Shown here: in pieces, positions 24,040 through 36,655 of the stretch
How the letters are laid out: every line of letters starts with the position of its first letter
How positions within the stretch are numbered: position 1 is the stretch's first letter
NCBI GenBank assembly: GCA_021234155.1
Contig: JAJEKV010000017.1
Location: forward strand, 19,891,937-19,955,936
Origin: Isoetes taiwanensis
Taxonomy: Eukaryota; Streptophyta; Lycopodiopsida; Isoetales; Isoetaceae
DNA: 64,000 nt
Direction of reading: 5' to 3'
Position numbers and translations under genes: made by a program
The notes under the pieces: generated by a model
What the model saw: the letters and a program-made list of their open reading frames with translations, nothing else
Database searches by the model: none
Told to the model about the DNA's origin: nothing

Positions 24040-24925
24040 ACTCTGAATGGCACTGTCAATTTATCCCCATATCAGATTAATCCGAGACCCAGATGGGCGT
24101 TTTGATGCAGAAACGCTAGGCGAGCTGCTGAAGCGGAAGGCCTCAGCCGGAGTTAGGGTTCTTATTCTTCTATGGGATGACCGGACCTCTTTTCAGGTGA
24201 TCGCCATAGCCACCATTTTTACCCATCACCAGAAATCCGTTGTGGTGGACCTCTTTTCAGGTGATCGCCATAGCCACCATTTTTACCCATCACCAGAAAT
24301 CCGTTGTGGTGGATTCGCCGGATCAAACCGGCACTAGGAAAGGAGTAATCAGCTTTGTGGGCGGCATTGATTTATGCGATGGAAGGTATGATACGCCGGA
24401 TCATTCTCTTTTCCACACTTTAGCCACCGTCCACAGGCAAGATTTCCATCAGCCCAGCATCCAGCATGCCAGCATTAGCAAGGGCGGCCCCAGAGAACCT
24501 TGGCAGGATTTTCACTCCAAGCTTGAAGGACCTGTCGCCTGGGATGTGCTGCATAATTTTGAACAGAGATGGAAGAAACAGGGCAAAGGGCTCGAATTTC
24601 TTCGGCCTCTTCATCAAATCAATCCCCCCTCTGTCTCAGAACAAGAACATGATCCAGAAACTTGGCATGCTCAAATTTTTCGTTCTATTGATGGAGGTGC
24701 TGTTGCACATTTTCCTTCTGATGCATGCTCTATAACCAAGTCAGGTTTAGAGCAGGGCGCCATTGATAGAAGCATTCAGGGTGCTTACATTCATGCAATT
24801 CGGCGTGCCAAGCACTTCGTTTACATTGAGAATCAGTATTTTCTTGGCAGTTCTTTCGCATGGGATTGTGATCAGGAAGCAGGAAGCAAAGGCTGTTCAT
24901 TTGAGGCCCTTTTTCCACGGTAGTC
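24040..24925 (+). pseudogene. Phospholipase D gene fragments inside Helitron 1
   Basis: It encodes IRLIRDPDGRFDAETLGELL then VRVLILLWDDRTS. Next comes [13 protein letters not shown] (the first HxK catalytic region), then [20 protein letters not shown] and [17 protein letters not shown]. It ends with [20 protein letters not shown] and [12 protein letters not shown], just before where the second HKD would follow. This is a plant C2-type phospholipase D, which cuts phospholipids to phosphatidic acid. The C2 domain and the second HKD motif are missing, introns appear partly retained or lost, and a 64-bp tandem duplication shifts the frame. It is not functional; the fragment was captured by the Helitron. 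Confidence 0.92.
24185..24312 (+). repeat. 64-bp tandem duplication within the PLD fragment
   Basis: The block from GACCTCTTTTCAGGTGATCG through GTTGTGGTG appears twice in a row, identical by eye, with a repeat distance of 64 bp. As 64 is not a multiple of three, one copy puts the frame out. The first HxK motif is thereby present twice at DNA level. Confidence 0.9.
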
Positions 24926-25469
24926 TTATTAGAGTTGCAGGGTGGTCATATGGAGGTTCTATACACGGACATACGCACAATATTTTTTGATGCAGCTGCT
25001 TTCATGGCCAAAAGTATAATCATTACTCTCCATTGCTGGTGCGGACCAAAGAAATGATCAGGTTTCGTTTTTTCGAAAGTAGACGAGTTTCTTAAGGTTC
25101 GTTTTGGGGAAAACCTTCTTCTTCTTGGATTGCAAATGTTTCCTTGCATGCTTTTGGCTTAGACCAACGGTCTGCAGCAAGGTTCCATCTATGGAGTAGT
25201 TTCGAAATAGATCATACAAAAGAGACTTTTTTCCCAATCTGCTGCAAGGTTTGCTGCTATTGGGTTCAAGATATATTGCTCCAAATCGGGTCTGTGGTTT
25301 TTCATGGTGACTGTGATACCTGGTAATAACTGGAATGGAGTTTAGAGCTATGGCGTCAGACCATAGCAGACCATCTGTTACAGCAGACAGGCAGACCTAC
25401 TGTGGCGAATTGTTTATGAAGTAAAACCAACAATCATAGAGAAAAAGCACAGGAACAATCATAGATATA

Positions 25470-25586
25470 CTTGGCCCTGCTGCTTATGCCTCGACCTCTG
25501 CTTCTTATGCCTACAGATGGCCAACTTGGCTTGCTCTGGACTTCGTCACTCTGTGCCATAATAAAACAGAAGAAGTTGTTCCAGAG
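25470..25586 (+). pseudogene. Exon-like fragment in Helitron 1, unidentified
   Basis: One frame reads LGPAAYASTSASYAYRWPTW then LALDFVTLCHNKTEEVVPE and meets a GT donor (GAGGTACG). Composition and the donor site suggest a captured exon. I do not recognise the protein. Confidence 0.35.
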
Positions 25587-25825
25587 GTACGTTTTTTTTT
25601 TTTACATTTTCAAGTCATTGTTATGTTTTCAATCACTTTATTTTGTGACTTGCAGATATTTGCTACAGAGCTCAGGATGTCAAGGAGAAAAAGGAAATCT
25701 TTGTACCTTATAACATTGGGATTTGCCCTAGGATCGGCCTGGAGGTGCTTCGGCCAGGAGATACTGAGAGAGTATAGATCTTTCGCCTGTCAGATGGCCA
25801 GAGATGTTAGCGTTGTTTCTAATAC

Positions 25826-25881
25826 TTGATTGATTGGGTAGAAACTCCCGAGGCCCATGTCTTCAAAGCGGATTTGCCTGG
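25826..25881 (+). pseudogene. Small heat-shock protein (HSP20) exon fragment
   Basis: It reads IDWVETPEAHVFKADLPG, the start of the alpha-crystallin domain in class I cytosolic plant HSP20 chaperones (DWxETPxAHVFKADLPG). The match stops at a GT-containing junction and is followed by unrelated sequence. Only 19 codons are present, so it is a captured scrap with no function of its own. Confidence 0.85.
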
Positions 25882-25984
25882 TATATTTTTTCTTCCAGGT
25901 CTGATCTTTATATACATAACACTCTTTAACTGGAGTTTAAAACAGGTCTTGAAACTAGACGCCTTGAAGAAATCAGAGGCCTTG

Positions 25985-28030
25985 AAGTTAATGGAAGATT
26001 TATTCGATATGGAACAACTGGATGCATCTTCTTAGGCAAGAGGGATGTAAGCTATAATCGTAAGGAGTATTGCAAATGGATGAGGTAAAATAACATAAAG
26101 ATCAGGGCATATTGGCAGCTAGGTTGCTATTTTCATGTCCAGGCAGCCTACAAAATATGGAAAGAATGCGCTTTCCTTCTAGAATTGTATCATTTGCAAT
26201 GCTATGGATGTGCACAACAACTTGAAGGGACCAGGTATGAAATTGCATGCATATTTTGTTCTATATATGCAAAGAGTGAGCATGATTTATTTCTGAGCAG
26301 AGCACTTGCAAGAGAAATAGGAAGACCAGGTTTGGAGCAAAGAGGGGGCACTAATTAAGAGATTTGGTTTGCAGTTGCCATTTCGATTTTCTGCCTCAAG
26401 TGCTCAGCTTTTAATTTATAATTTAGTTTGTGCACATTTAACATTTATTTGCAATGATGACTTTGGCATAAAAAAGGGCGTCTCATTAGGATCCTTAAAA
26501 TGCAGCAGTAGGTCCAAATTATGCAGAAAGAATCTATGCAATGCAGATGCATTTGTGCTTTGGCAGTTTGCATTGTCTTGCTATTGCTTACATTTTTAGA
26601 CATTTCACTCTTCTTGCTTCCTGTTGGTGAGGAGCTATTGAAGGCGATGGATGCATCCAAAATAATATCTATTATGTGGAAGTGTGGCTTGAAAGCAGAA
26701 ACTCCAGAATCATTAGATCCAATGTTTAGCTGACTATATGAATTGCCTCCCTAGCACATAGCTTCTCCAGGTATGGTAGTCACAAGCTGTTATGGTAGAT
26801 AAGTTGTAGTGAGTAGGAGGCTAAGATTGATTAAATGTACTATTACCCCAACTTAATATTTTTCGTGGATCTTTCTGGATTCCACACATGTAATACATCC
26901 TTGCAGAAATGTTGTATTGAATGAAGTTGCTCCTGCAAGGGCAGAGGTGCCCTTGTATTCCCTTGCATTAGAATACTTGCACAGGCTCGAAAACCGTGAG
27001 ACCAGCCACGACAAACTGCCTTTCATTTATGTAAATGTTCAAATTTTGCTTTGCAAACTAACAAGCATTCAGGCTTTAAGCATTCTTTTTGGTATATATT
27101 TGGATAATCAACACTAAGGCCTCCAAGTTTGACAAAGAATTCTTAGGTGCTCCAAGATATTGCAAAAAGCAAAAAAGGAAGTGGATGGACTTGAATTGTA
27201 CGATAGCTTAGCACAAGATGTTTTATGAGCAAAATGGACTTGAGTTGTATGATAGCTTAACACAAATTTTGACAAGAACATTATTTGTACAATTTGGAAG
27301 AGTTGCACCAGTGCCTTATTACATCACCCCTAAACCAATAATCTAAAAGTAAAATGCATAAAAAGCTCTATTTATATGTTTTGAGACACATGAAGAAATG
27401 TTAAGGTATATAAATCTATGCCAAAGTTACTCCATTACCATAAGTGCAAGCACCAAAGATTTATGAAGCATCGTGTTCCAGAACAAATCAAGAAGCAAGC
27501 ATATATCTTTATATTAGAATTTTGTTTTCTTTTGTATGCTTGACTTCGCAGTTTGAGTGGCATGCTTTCACCAATATGCTACCATGTATTCAAATTCAAT
27601 GTGGAAAAATTCAAGACGTCCTGTTTCCAAAGTGAATCCACAGGATTATCATTTACAAGTTACCAACTTTTGCACAATTACCTCTTCTATAATATAATAT
27701 TTGCTCCACACACCAAGTTAAGGTAGTAGTGCCCGTGAGTTGCTAGAGGTTGAGTTATGGGGATACAGCTTTGAGGTAGTGCATTGTTTCTTTTGCTTAG
27801 AGCTTGGGTCATGAGGATGTAAGTTTCTAGGAAGTGTATTGTTCCTTATGCAAGACAATGCAGATGGTTCTTGAACTCCATAGAGTGTTCGCTGGTAACG
27901 TAAGTTCTTATCATTGGGAACACAACACTATCTAACATGAAAGTTTCTTTTAAGCGACCTTTTTTGTTAGAATGCAGAAGTTTTTTTATTGCACGCTTTT
28001 CCTTATTGTGGCCAAAACTTTACAGTCTTC
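25985..28030. other. Remainder of Helitron 1 cargo
   Basis: AT-rich sequence with a few exon-like pieces, for example APARAEVPLYSLALEYLHRL at about 26925-27000, which I cannot assign. A local repeat with CTTGAATTGTACGATAGCTT recurs near 27190 and 27245. No intact gene. Confidence 0.4.
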
Positions 28031-28065
28031 AACTTATGCCCAGCAACGCTGGGCACCATTACTAG

Positions 28066-31042
28066 TCTTATATTATAATGTTGTGTAATGGACCGCACCC
28101 TAGATCGGGCGGCCCACATTAACTCTTTGAATAGACGGTCGTGATCATTCCAGAAAAAACCCTAACCCTATCCGTCGGAGTTGAGTCCTTCTTCACTTAC
28201 AAACCCTATCCGTCGGAGTTGAGCTGGGTTCCTTTTATCCGCCTCTGGTTCCGCCATACTCTCGAGCATCGCGCCATGGTGACTACCGGTGGGAACACGG
28301 TGCTACTACTTCCCTAGGGGAGTAGTGGCTAAACTCCACCCGGTGGTTCTTTTCCATATCGTGATTCGTATATTGGACCTAAATGACCCGGCCAGAACGG
28401 GGAATCGGCACTCTTCTTGGTAATTTCACCAGTGTTACCTGCTCTTTAGTGGTTGTCGCCTCGTGCCTCTACCGGAGGCTAAGCTTAAGGATGTTGGAGC
28501 AGTTGGAGTTTTGTTCGAGCTTTGCGGCCATAGGCAGTATGTGCAGGGTTTTAAGATATACGCCTCCTCCATACTTTCTCTCCGACCTACCTTTGTCGAG
28601 GCGAGCATATTAGCTACAATCTATAGAGCTCGGCTATGGCATCCTATGGTGAGCTATGGGGAAATCTTAGAAAGATCTCCCAACACTCTTCTCTTAAGCC
28701 ATAGCGGTCGAAATCATTCAGATTTAGGAACACTATATCTTGTGTATGCAAGGATATCGAAACAGTGATATGGTGAAGACCCAATGCATTAATGTCCTCA
28801 TGATAAAGCAACCGCAGCCTTTAAAGCCCATTTACAGGATCCGCAGAATCGAGACGCTGGGATACATTATCCCCGGTGAACCAACCGATTTTGAAAAATG
28901 CAAATGTAATGAATAGGTTGAAAACCGGCTAGATCAAATGGCTCAATCGTAGTTCGTATAGAAATTTATAAGATTTTGGCTTTGCAAGTCGAATTCTTGC
29001 GACTTCACGTAATATTATTTGCCGCTTGACAGATTGGGGTTCATGTTTGAAACTTAGGGATTCATGTTTGAGTTCATTCTACCATTTGGAGCAAGTAGCC
29101 ATGTATGTATGCCGTCGCGCGAATTTGATCTTTTGAAGCAAGATATTTAAATCCACGGGGGTTTCCCATCTTTGAAATTTTATGGGAACTTCTTGATAAG
29201 TCTTCAAGATTGTTAAAAGACCCCGTGATCGCTTAGAGACGATAGCTCCGTAAGATACCATCAATCTTGATCAAGATGGCCTCGTGAGCTTGGTCAGTAA
29301 GTTCTCGCTGCTCAACACATGATGTGAACTGTTAGGTTGGTTATGGAGTCTTCTTCAAGCTTTAAAGAGAGGTGTGGAATATTTTTTTCTCATTTAATTA
29401 AGTTCTGAGGCTGCTAGAAATTTCTCTTGGTTGCATCCGCAAATAGTGGTACCTTATGATTTACGTGCTTCAAATGGACATCCGCTTGATTCTATCTTTC
29501 CTCATGGTGCTGAAAATTTCAACGATTATGAACAAAATTCTTTAGGATGTTATTTATGCTTCCTGAGTCTCCATGGAGTTATAGCCCATGCGCCACTCAA
29601 GATTTCCAGTTGCTCATGATGTGGGGAAGATGACCGGAAAAGAAAGTAGTTTGCAAAAGTAGTCAAGGAATTCCTTTCCAAATATTTGCGGTTTGAAGAT
29701 TCATATGTTCATGATCGATGATAATCCAATCTTACATTGACCGTGGTATCCCTTGCCATTGTAGATTGCAGATTGAAGTTTGAGACCTCTCCATCAACTT
29801 AGAGCGATTGGTTGTGCAGATTCCTCATTTGTGCGTGATCTTTCAAAATCATTTGATGTTACAGTGTACAACTTTTATGTGAAGAAAATATTTTCTCATT
29901 ACTATGAGGTTTTTATATAGCCATCATAAATCTTAAAGGATGTATGACAATGTATTGTTCATATCCATTATCATAAAAATTCATTCATTTTCGTGGAATA
30001 TAACATATTATGTTCCGAAAGTGTTCCTGTTTTTCAATAGCTTCGACATCTACTATTATATTTCTCAAGATACACCCCTTTATCCAACAAATGATTTATG
30101 CAATTGTACTCAATGTGTCAGTAACATGCTTCATAGGAAGGCATTCATTTTGGTGAATGCTTTTCATGAGTTCTTGCACATCTACTATTATCTCAATGTA
30201 GTTTATCTTTAGATATATGATGCATAAATGCAACATTTAAGTTCGTGGATCATTACCCAATTTGGAGGTATTATAATTTTGACACGTGGTTCTCTAAAAT
30301 TGTTATGCATTTACTATGGATGATATGGACAAATGTTCGTGAATAAGATCTTTGAAAAATGCATCCGCACTTCAATCTTCCTCGCAAATATATCAAAAAT
30401 AGCGGTAAAGAGATAACATCAATAATGCTTAAAGAGATAACATCAATAATGCTTAAAGCGGCAAAGAGATAACATAAAAAATTATCTAATGAAATAAAAA
30501 AGTATATGCTTACCAACTGCCTTGGTGTTTCAAAGATGTGCGTTTGACAATAAGAAAATAGACAATAAGAGAATAAAAAACATCTTTAAACCAGTTAAAA
30601 CATATAATTCATTTGTTTATGGGATCTTTGATTTCGCAAGAATAATCCCCCCTTCAGTTTTTCCAATCATGCTTCCCTCTTCACAAACCTTAGTAAGATC
30701 TACACACAAGTTTAAAATTATAGTGTTACGCTCTAAAATTGTTTCATATTAAGGGTAGCAAACTTTGTCCACTTGGGGCACTAAATAACCAATAGTGCTA
30801 TGCTTTAAAATTGTCTCATATTGAGGGGGCACTAAATAACCAAACATGAATAAACCAATCTTTCTATAATGGCCATGCCAAATGAAGATTGATTAGTTCC
30901 ATCCTTTGAGAAATACTAATTGTTTAGCTTTAAAAAAACAGTTGAAGAAAAATTCTTAGAAGATAAGTAGGGTTGGAAGCATTGTTGGGCTATAAATTAT
31001 GGTTTTCCAACTTATACCAGCAACGCTGGGCACCATTACTAG
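28066..31042 (+). mobile_element. Helitron 2, non-autonomous, 2977 bp
   Basis: It begins TCTTATATTATAATG immediately after the CTAG of Helitron 1. It ends at 31042 with a hairpin (CCAGC, AAC, GCTGG), CACCATTA and CTAG, followed by T. The 5' sixty bases resemble those of Helitrons 1 and 3 (shared GGGCGGCCCA/ATCGGACGGTC region). No Rep or helicase. Cargo includes coding-like stretches at 28460-28770 and 29400-29620 with no recognised family. Confidence 0.85.
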
Positions 31043-31815
31043 TTCATTAATAAAATTATGCATTAGGTAAGAACATTTGGATTGGTGGTATCATAATGTG
31101 GTTATAGGTAGTGTCTATATTCTTGACAGAATGTTTTGGACTACACAACAATTATAATATAGCTCAAAATTTGACATCAACCAACAACGATAATTTTGAC
31201 ATCAATTAAAGAGGATGAAAAGTCCTTATGATTAAGATAGTCATTTTTATTACAAGGTGTTTGTGGATTTAATTGTTGCCAAAGTTTTATTAAACAACCT
31301 TAAGGCATGCTAATGCAAACAACACTTTACATCTATAGATTATGGTCACATAATTTAATGTCAATGGTTTGGCACTTCCTCCTATGTACTTTTCAAGATT
31401 ATCATACAAAGTACCTATTCTTAGCACATTTCATTGCTAGGCCAATGGAATTTTTGCGATTTAAGCACAAATATAGAGAAGACATAAATCACACAAATAT
31501 AAAGAATACACTTATCCTTTTTTTTTTCTTACTGAGGGGTTAAGAAAAGACAGTCTAATGCATAGCGAAATGCATGATTTCACCCCTCTTTTCTTTCCAA
31601 CATAGGCCCAACGATTTTTATTGATAAACCAATGGAACTCTTGCAATTTACGCATAAATATAGAGGACATAAATTGCACACATATAAAGAAGACACTTAT
31701 CCTTTCTTTTTCTTACTAAGGGGTCAAGTAAGAACAGTCCAATGCATATGAAATTTTTTATTTCACACCTCTTTTTCTCCAACTTATGCCCAGCAACGCT
31801 GGGCACTGTAACTAG
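31043..31815 (+). mobile_element. Helitron 3'-end segment with internal tandem duplication
   Basis: It ends at 31815 with the same hairpin (GCCCAGC, AAC, GCTGGGC) and CTAG, followed by T, but has no obvious TC start of its own. The last ~190 bp are a diverged duplicate of 31430-31610 (shared ACTTATCCTTT, TTTTCTTACT, AGTCTAATGCAT-type blocks). The first duplicate's hairpin is worn away (CATAGGCCCAACG). It may be the true end of a longer Helitron 2 or a 5'-truncated element. Confidence 0.65.
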
Positions 31816-34639
31816 TATTTATATAAAGTTGTTCCAAGGGCAGAATTAGTGTCGATTCCAAATGATGTGAAAGAGGTCTGGTGGTGAAGAGAAAATGGTA
31901 CAAAGGTTTAAGATTTTCTTTAAGATTCATTTCAATTCCTTGAGATTGCCTCAAGGTTTCTTTATATTTTTTAAATGTTCCATTAGGCTTTCCAGGATCC
32001 CTATAGATTCTTCAAGATTCATTTAAATTCTGTAGTTGATTTTCTCTTCAAGATTATTTTATTAGATTCTTATATATTCCTTTAGATTTCTTACAATCCC
32101 TTAAAATTTCCTCAAGATACCTACAAGAATCTCTAGAGTTGCGCCATAATTGGGCCATGTAACCACACATTCCTAACCTCCAATATAGTAAGTCATAAGC
32201 ATTTGAATTTGGCTCTGCGAAAGAAGGCAAGGGGTAAGTGGATTGTTGGAGAGATAAATGGATCGTTGGAGAGATCGGGCAGTCTATGGAAGTCTATGGG
32301 TTGGTGGTATTGAGAGCCACAAGGTCTCAGAAATGGCATGTTATGTCCCCTAGGATGTTGGCGTGCACGAATCAGATGATCCTTATATCTTTATTGTTAT
32401 TGAGACATAATTCATTTTCTGGTCCATTCATACCACGACCTACAAGCAAAATATGGGAAAGCCATAATAATGTGGAACTCGAAATACTCAAAAAGAAGAA
32501 TCAAGAGTCTATATGGAGCACAACAATATATGAGAGATCTATAATATAGAACTCTAAATACTCGAGAAGAAGAATCAAGAATCTATAGAGAACACAGGAA
32601 TATGTATATGGTCGTGAGGATGCAAGAAAATATGAGGACTCGATTAAGAATGGTTCACCAGTATGCCGAACCAAAATTAACTGACACCAACCAAGTTAAA
32701 CGTGCATATTAGAAATGGGATTACTACATCATCAATTAGAAATGGGATTACTACATCATCAAGGCACTTAAACACACATATTCGAAATGGGATTGTTATA
32801 TTACCAAAGCACGAATTGGTCCTTTTTGTACCAGTGGGTACTCTATCCTTAATATTTGTATGCATTCACTAAGAAAATGAAAGCATGTATTCATGCACGC
32901 CCTGTACAATTTTCATTACTAATATAACTACAAAAGCATTCTTCGTAAATGGCTAATATGTTTTAGACAACGATCATAATCATGTCAATTCTAATTGGTC
33001 TAGGTACTGAGCTTTGCAAGCCTCATCTTGGTCCATGTACAATTCATAAACAAAACAAAACAACACAAAACAGAACCCCACGTTCAAACCATTAATAAGC
33101 CCCGACACATAAAATGACCCAACAAGAACCATGAAAACGAAATGACAACAAGAAACATGAAAACACATTCTTGGGCCACCGTAGGGCAACCCTCCGTGCG
33201 CAGCACCTTGTTACTTTTGTTAGGCGATTCATGCTTTTTGTTTTTTTTTTTTTTTTTTTTTTTTATACAAATCCGGCATCGAATTACTACCAGGAACAAG
33301 AATCAAGAGATTTTATATGAATTTTTAATCTAGGACACTGGATTGTAGATAAATTTCTAGGGCTGGATTAGGGGCATCTCCATTATAAAAGAACTGGGTT
33401 TCATATCACCGGAACTTTGTTCCTTCAATCTGTGGGGTGCATACCGTTCCCATTAGGGTGGCTGAGCATCTGGTTTCTTGGCTGTTTGCATTGAGCTACA
33501 AGACAAAGATCAACTGCTAGATGAGAAATAAGGCTTGCTAGAAGACAATCCCACGGCTGAACTTGGCCAATTCGGAAGTCCCTAAGAACTTCTGAAGAAA
33601 GGGAAGGTGCCTTTGCCACAAAGGAAAAAATTGAGTTGAATAAGGCCAAAACAATTTCGTCTCTACTTGCCACAAAGCAAATGGAGGAAGAATGGACATC
33701 TTTCTCTCGTGGTTTAAAGTTTCAACTGCCAAAAGATAGGTACAGTCTATAGACATGAATTCATGTTGATGTCTTGATAGACCACCACATTGGCACTGCA
33801 GATTTGGCAGTCGCTTCTTGAACAGATTACTAGAGGTGGAAACTTGGATTTGCTCTGGCAGAATTGAATGTAGCAGAATTGAGCATTCTTTGCAACACGA
33901 TTTTGAACGTCGCAGCTAGAGCTATGACTATGCAGCTATGGTGGCTGCCAAAAAAGCTGGAAAGCCTAAAAAAATGAATTTTTAGTTGTGGTTATTTATG
34001 GGATTTGTACCAATGCTTTTTTATTTTATTTTTTAAACAAAATAACATCATCTCCCATTACATTGGAAAATGCTGGGAAAAAAAAAAGTTTTATACAAAA
34101 ATTGTTTTAAAGCTGGGTTTTTAAGGCTAAGTAAAAGGCTGCGATGTAAATGAAATTTATGGCTAAGATCATATTGGACATGGTTGATCGGAGGTTCTTT
34201 TGATGCTAATAGGCTTGAGCTTCCCTATGCTTAAGCTTGAGAATGTGCTTGGTTCTGGAACATAACTTTTGATGGTTCACCGACAGATTGTATTGAATTG
34301 GCCATAATTTGATTTTATCTGTCTTTCCAAGAGTAAGCATAGCAAAACTTAGGGTTGCTTTTAGATTCATTGGATTCATGCAGTAGAATAGGAAAGATGA
34401 GATGAAGATGAACAGAAAACAATTGAATTCCAAAATTATTTGACGACAGTTGAAGATGCGGCATCTGGTTTGTAGTCAAGAGTTCATGAACTAGAAGACC
34501 TTCTTAAGTTCTGTATGTTTTCTAACAAGCTTCTAATGTATTTCTGCGGGAACTGTTTTTAACTTCTTATTTTTAATTTCTTAACCTGAAGTTATTCTTG
34601 CGTTACAAGTTTCACTAGGCTATTTTACAGCTCCAAAAT
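31816..34639. other. AT-rich intergenic sequence
   Basis: No gene recognised. It contains a direct repeat of TTAGAAATGGGATTACTACA (about 32710-32760, with a third partial copy at 32785) and a ~24-base poly-T at 33240-33264. Confidence 0.45.
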
Positions 34640-35058
34640 AAATATCAGAATTAAAGGAGCTTAAGGGCAAAGTTGCAGAGGAGATTTCAATAGAAGCTCA
34701 AGCTCAAGCAGCAACTGCAACTCAAGTAGTTGGAGTTGCTCGGGAGGCCACAATGGAGCTTGATAAGGTATATTACCATAGAAGAAGATATCTTCAGTAG
34801 AAGTCTAATATCAAACATATCTACGTAAAAAGAGAGGCAACTGCTCTATTGAATTCACAAGAAAAAGAGAGTTCACGACTAAACATGGAATCCACACATT
34901 GGCATGTTCTTTATCAGGTTTTGAATCTTTTAAATTTCTTTCTCATTTCATTTCTCCTTGCATTTTTACAAAGTTGTGTTTCAATTTCAGATTGTTTATG
35001 CAGGGGAGAGTTGGAAGTTTGAATCCTTGAAAGAGCAGCGAGAGATGGTATGCAAGTA
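34640..35058 (+). pseudogene. Coiled-coil protein gene remnant, left exons
   Basis: Exon-like pieces with splice-type borders: ELKELKGKVAEEISIEAQAQ (about 34650-34767, before GTATAT); EATALLNSQEKESSRLNMES (about 34833-34917, before GT); and IVYAGESWKFESLKEQREM (about 34991-35047, before GTATGC). The heptad-like E/K/L content suggests a coiled coil. The LTR retrotransposon sits 11 bp into the intron that starts at 35048. The protein family is uncertain; a kinesin- or CHUP-like coiled coil is only a possibility. Confidence 0.5.
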
Positions 35059-36642
35059 TGTGACGTTCCAGCATAATATACGCTCCCAATACGTATATTA
35101 TACTGCCACGTCACACGTACATGTCACAATTGACATGTACTTGAGAGCAGGATAACGTTGCACCTAGGAGCTAAAGGTTGCACCTAGGGGGCAACCTTGG
35201 ATGTTGGGTATGTAATTAAACATACACAACAAAAGGTTCCTTGTTCATCCATTTCCAAATGGCTTAAAGCCATTTGCCCATGTGGATGCCCTAACCTAGA
35301 TAGGGTCTATATAAGGGCTAAAACCCTAGACCCTAGCTCTCTTTTCATTTTGCCAATTAGGGTTCTCTAGAGCTTCCTTTCCTCTTTCGCATTTAGGGTT
35401 TCCCTGGGCCAATTCGGCCAAGGTAAGACTCGAAATTGCATTGTTAGGCTCCGAAAAGTCGGATTTGCACAACAGGTTGTTGAGTAGCGCCGCCTTCGCA
35501 AGATCGAACATGGACGCCCCGAGGATCGAGAGCAAGCCAAGGAGCGTGTATCTAGTTGTTCACAGCAAAACCGCCTTTGGGCATGGCAATATGCTGGTTT
35601 AGTATGTTAGATCATCTCTGGAAGCCTTGTAGATCCCTAGATCTGAGACTCTAACATTGGATGTTAAGTAGATAGATTGATATGATTCTCTATTTCTGTT
35701 CTGTGATATTGCATGTATTCCACTCTGTGATCTCCTTGTTGTGGGAAGGGGGGTAGAGACCTAAAGGCTGTGTAGTAGATGCTCCTAGCATAGCACCTTA
35801 GTTCCCACATAATTGCGGCCCGTGGTCACAGGAGCCCACCTGGTTGTGGGTGAAGGGGCAAGGCCGGTTGATAAGGAGGAACTTGTCTCATCGTGGACCC
35901 GACCCTCCTCGGTAGTAAAGCCTATCGGGGGTCTTTGGCCGGCTAGGCTTAATGGCTTGTCACCGCGTGTGGGCAAGGCATGAGCTCGACACTCGTGGGG
36001 TGGTGGATATGACCTTCCAAAGAGTTCAAGTCGAATAAGGGCAAGTGGCCCTCTAGCCGCTGCGATGAGCATGGATACCTCGGGAGGAGAGGCAACTCTC
36101 TTCCCCGCCTCATCGGGGGCTGGGAGATGCAACCCAGCCAGTAGTAGCCCCCTCGCTATTCACCCGACAAAGCTACGGCCAAGTCCCAACACTTTTCAGC
36201 CTACTCTGCAAAGTGTGCACGGGAGGGGCGGATGGAGTGGACTACCCTAAGCCATGTTCTATGCCAACCAAATCCATTGCCATGAATTCTGTCTGCAATG
36301 AACTCTGGAGGCCTAGCCGTCAGTCATCCCCCTTGAGTCCGAGCCCTGGGTAGGATCTCCCCTTTGTATTGTTGCTATGAAGGTATTGTTATCTCTGTGA
36401 TGTTACTATCTCTATGGTGATTGTATTTGTATATTGTTAGTTGTGCTCACGTTTGTTGTTCACGCTTCCGCAGATAGGTCGATCCGATGGAAGACGGATG
36501 AATGACACATCCACTCTTCCCTTGCTGGCTCCGCCCCATGGGAGTAGAGTCAGGTGGATGGCCCCTGTCAGGCAGCTGCCAGGGGGAATGCTCCTCCTTC
36601 GAATACGATGCGGGCATCGTATAAGGAGTAGGGGACGTCACA
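35059..36642 (+). repeat. 5' LTR (1584 bp)
   Basis: It starts TGTGACGTTCCAGC and ends GGGGACGTCACA. TATATAAG at 35308-35315 is a likely promoter core, followed by AAACCCTAG-like telo-boxes. A perfect 9-bp stem hairpin (ATACGATGC, GG, GCATCGTAT) lies at about 36603-36622. Differences from the 3' LTR are grouped in GC-rich patches near 35110-35125, 35520-35545 and 35812-35935, while long stretches are identical. Confidence 0.97.
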
Positions 36643-36643
36643 G

Positions 36644-36655
36644 TGGTATCAGAGC
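36644..36655 (+). other. Primer-binding site (initiator tRNA-Met)
   Basis: TGGTATCAGAGC, one base after the LTR, complements the 3' end of plant initiator tRNA-Met, as in most plant Ty1 and many Ty3 elements. Reverse transcription starts here. Confidence 0.95.

Larger units (their letters stand above)
23526..28065 (+). mobile_element. Helitron 1, gene-fragment-carrying, 4540 bp
   Basis: It starts with TCTTATATTATAATG directly after an A and ends with a hairpin (GCCCAGC, AAC loop, GCTGGGC), then ACCATTA and CTAG. Helitrons insert between A and T, begin with TC and end with CTRR after a short hairpin. All of these are met, with the T supplied by the next element. Rep and helicase are absent, so it is non-autonomous. 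Its cargo includes phospholipase D and small heat-shock protein fragments plus exon-like pieces that I cannot name. Confidence 0.9.

Noticed and set aside
33240-33264. Poly-T as a retrogene or SINE tail
   Set aside because: No element body or target duplication recognised around it.
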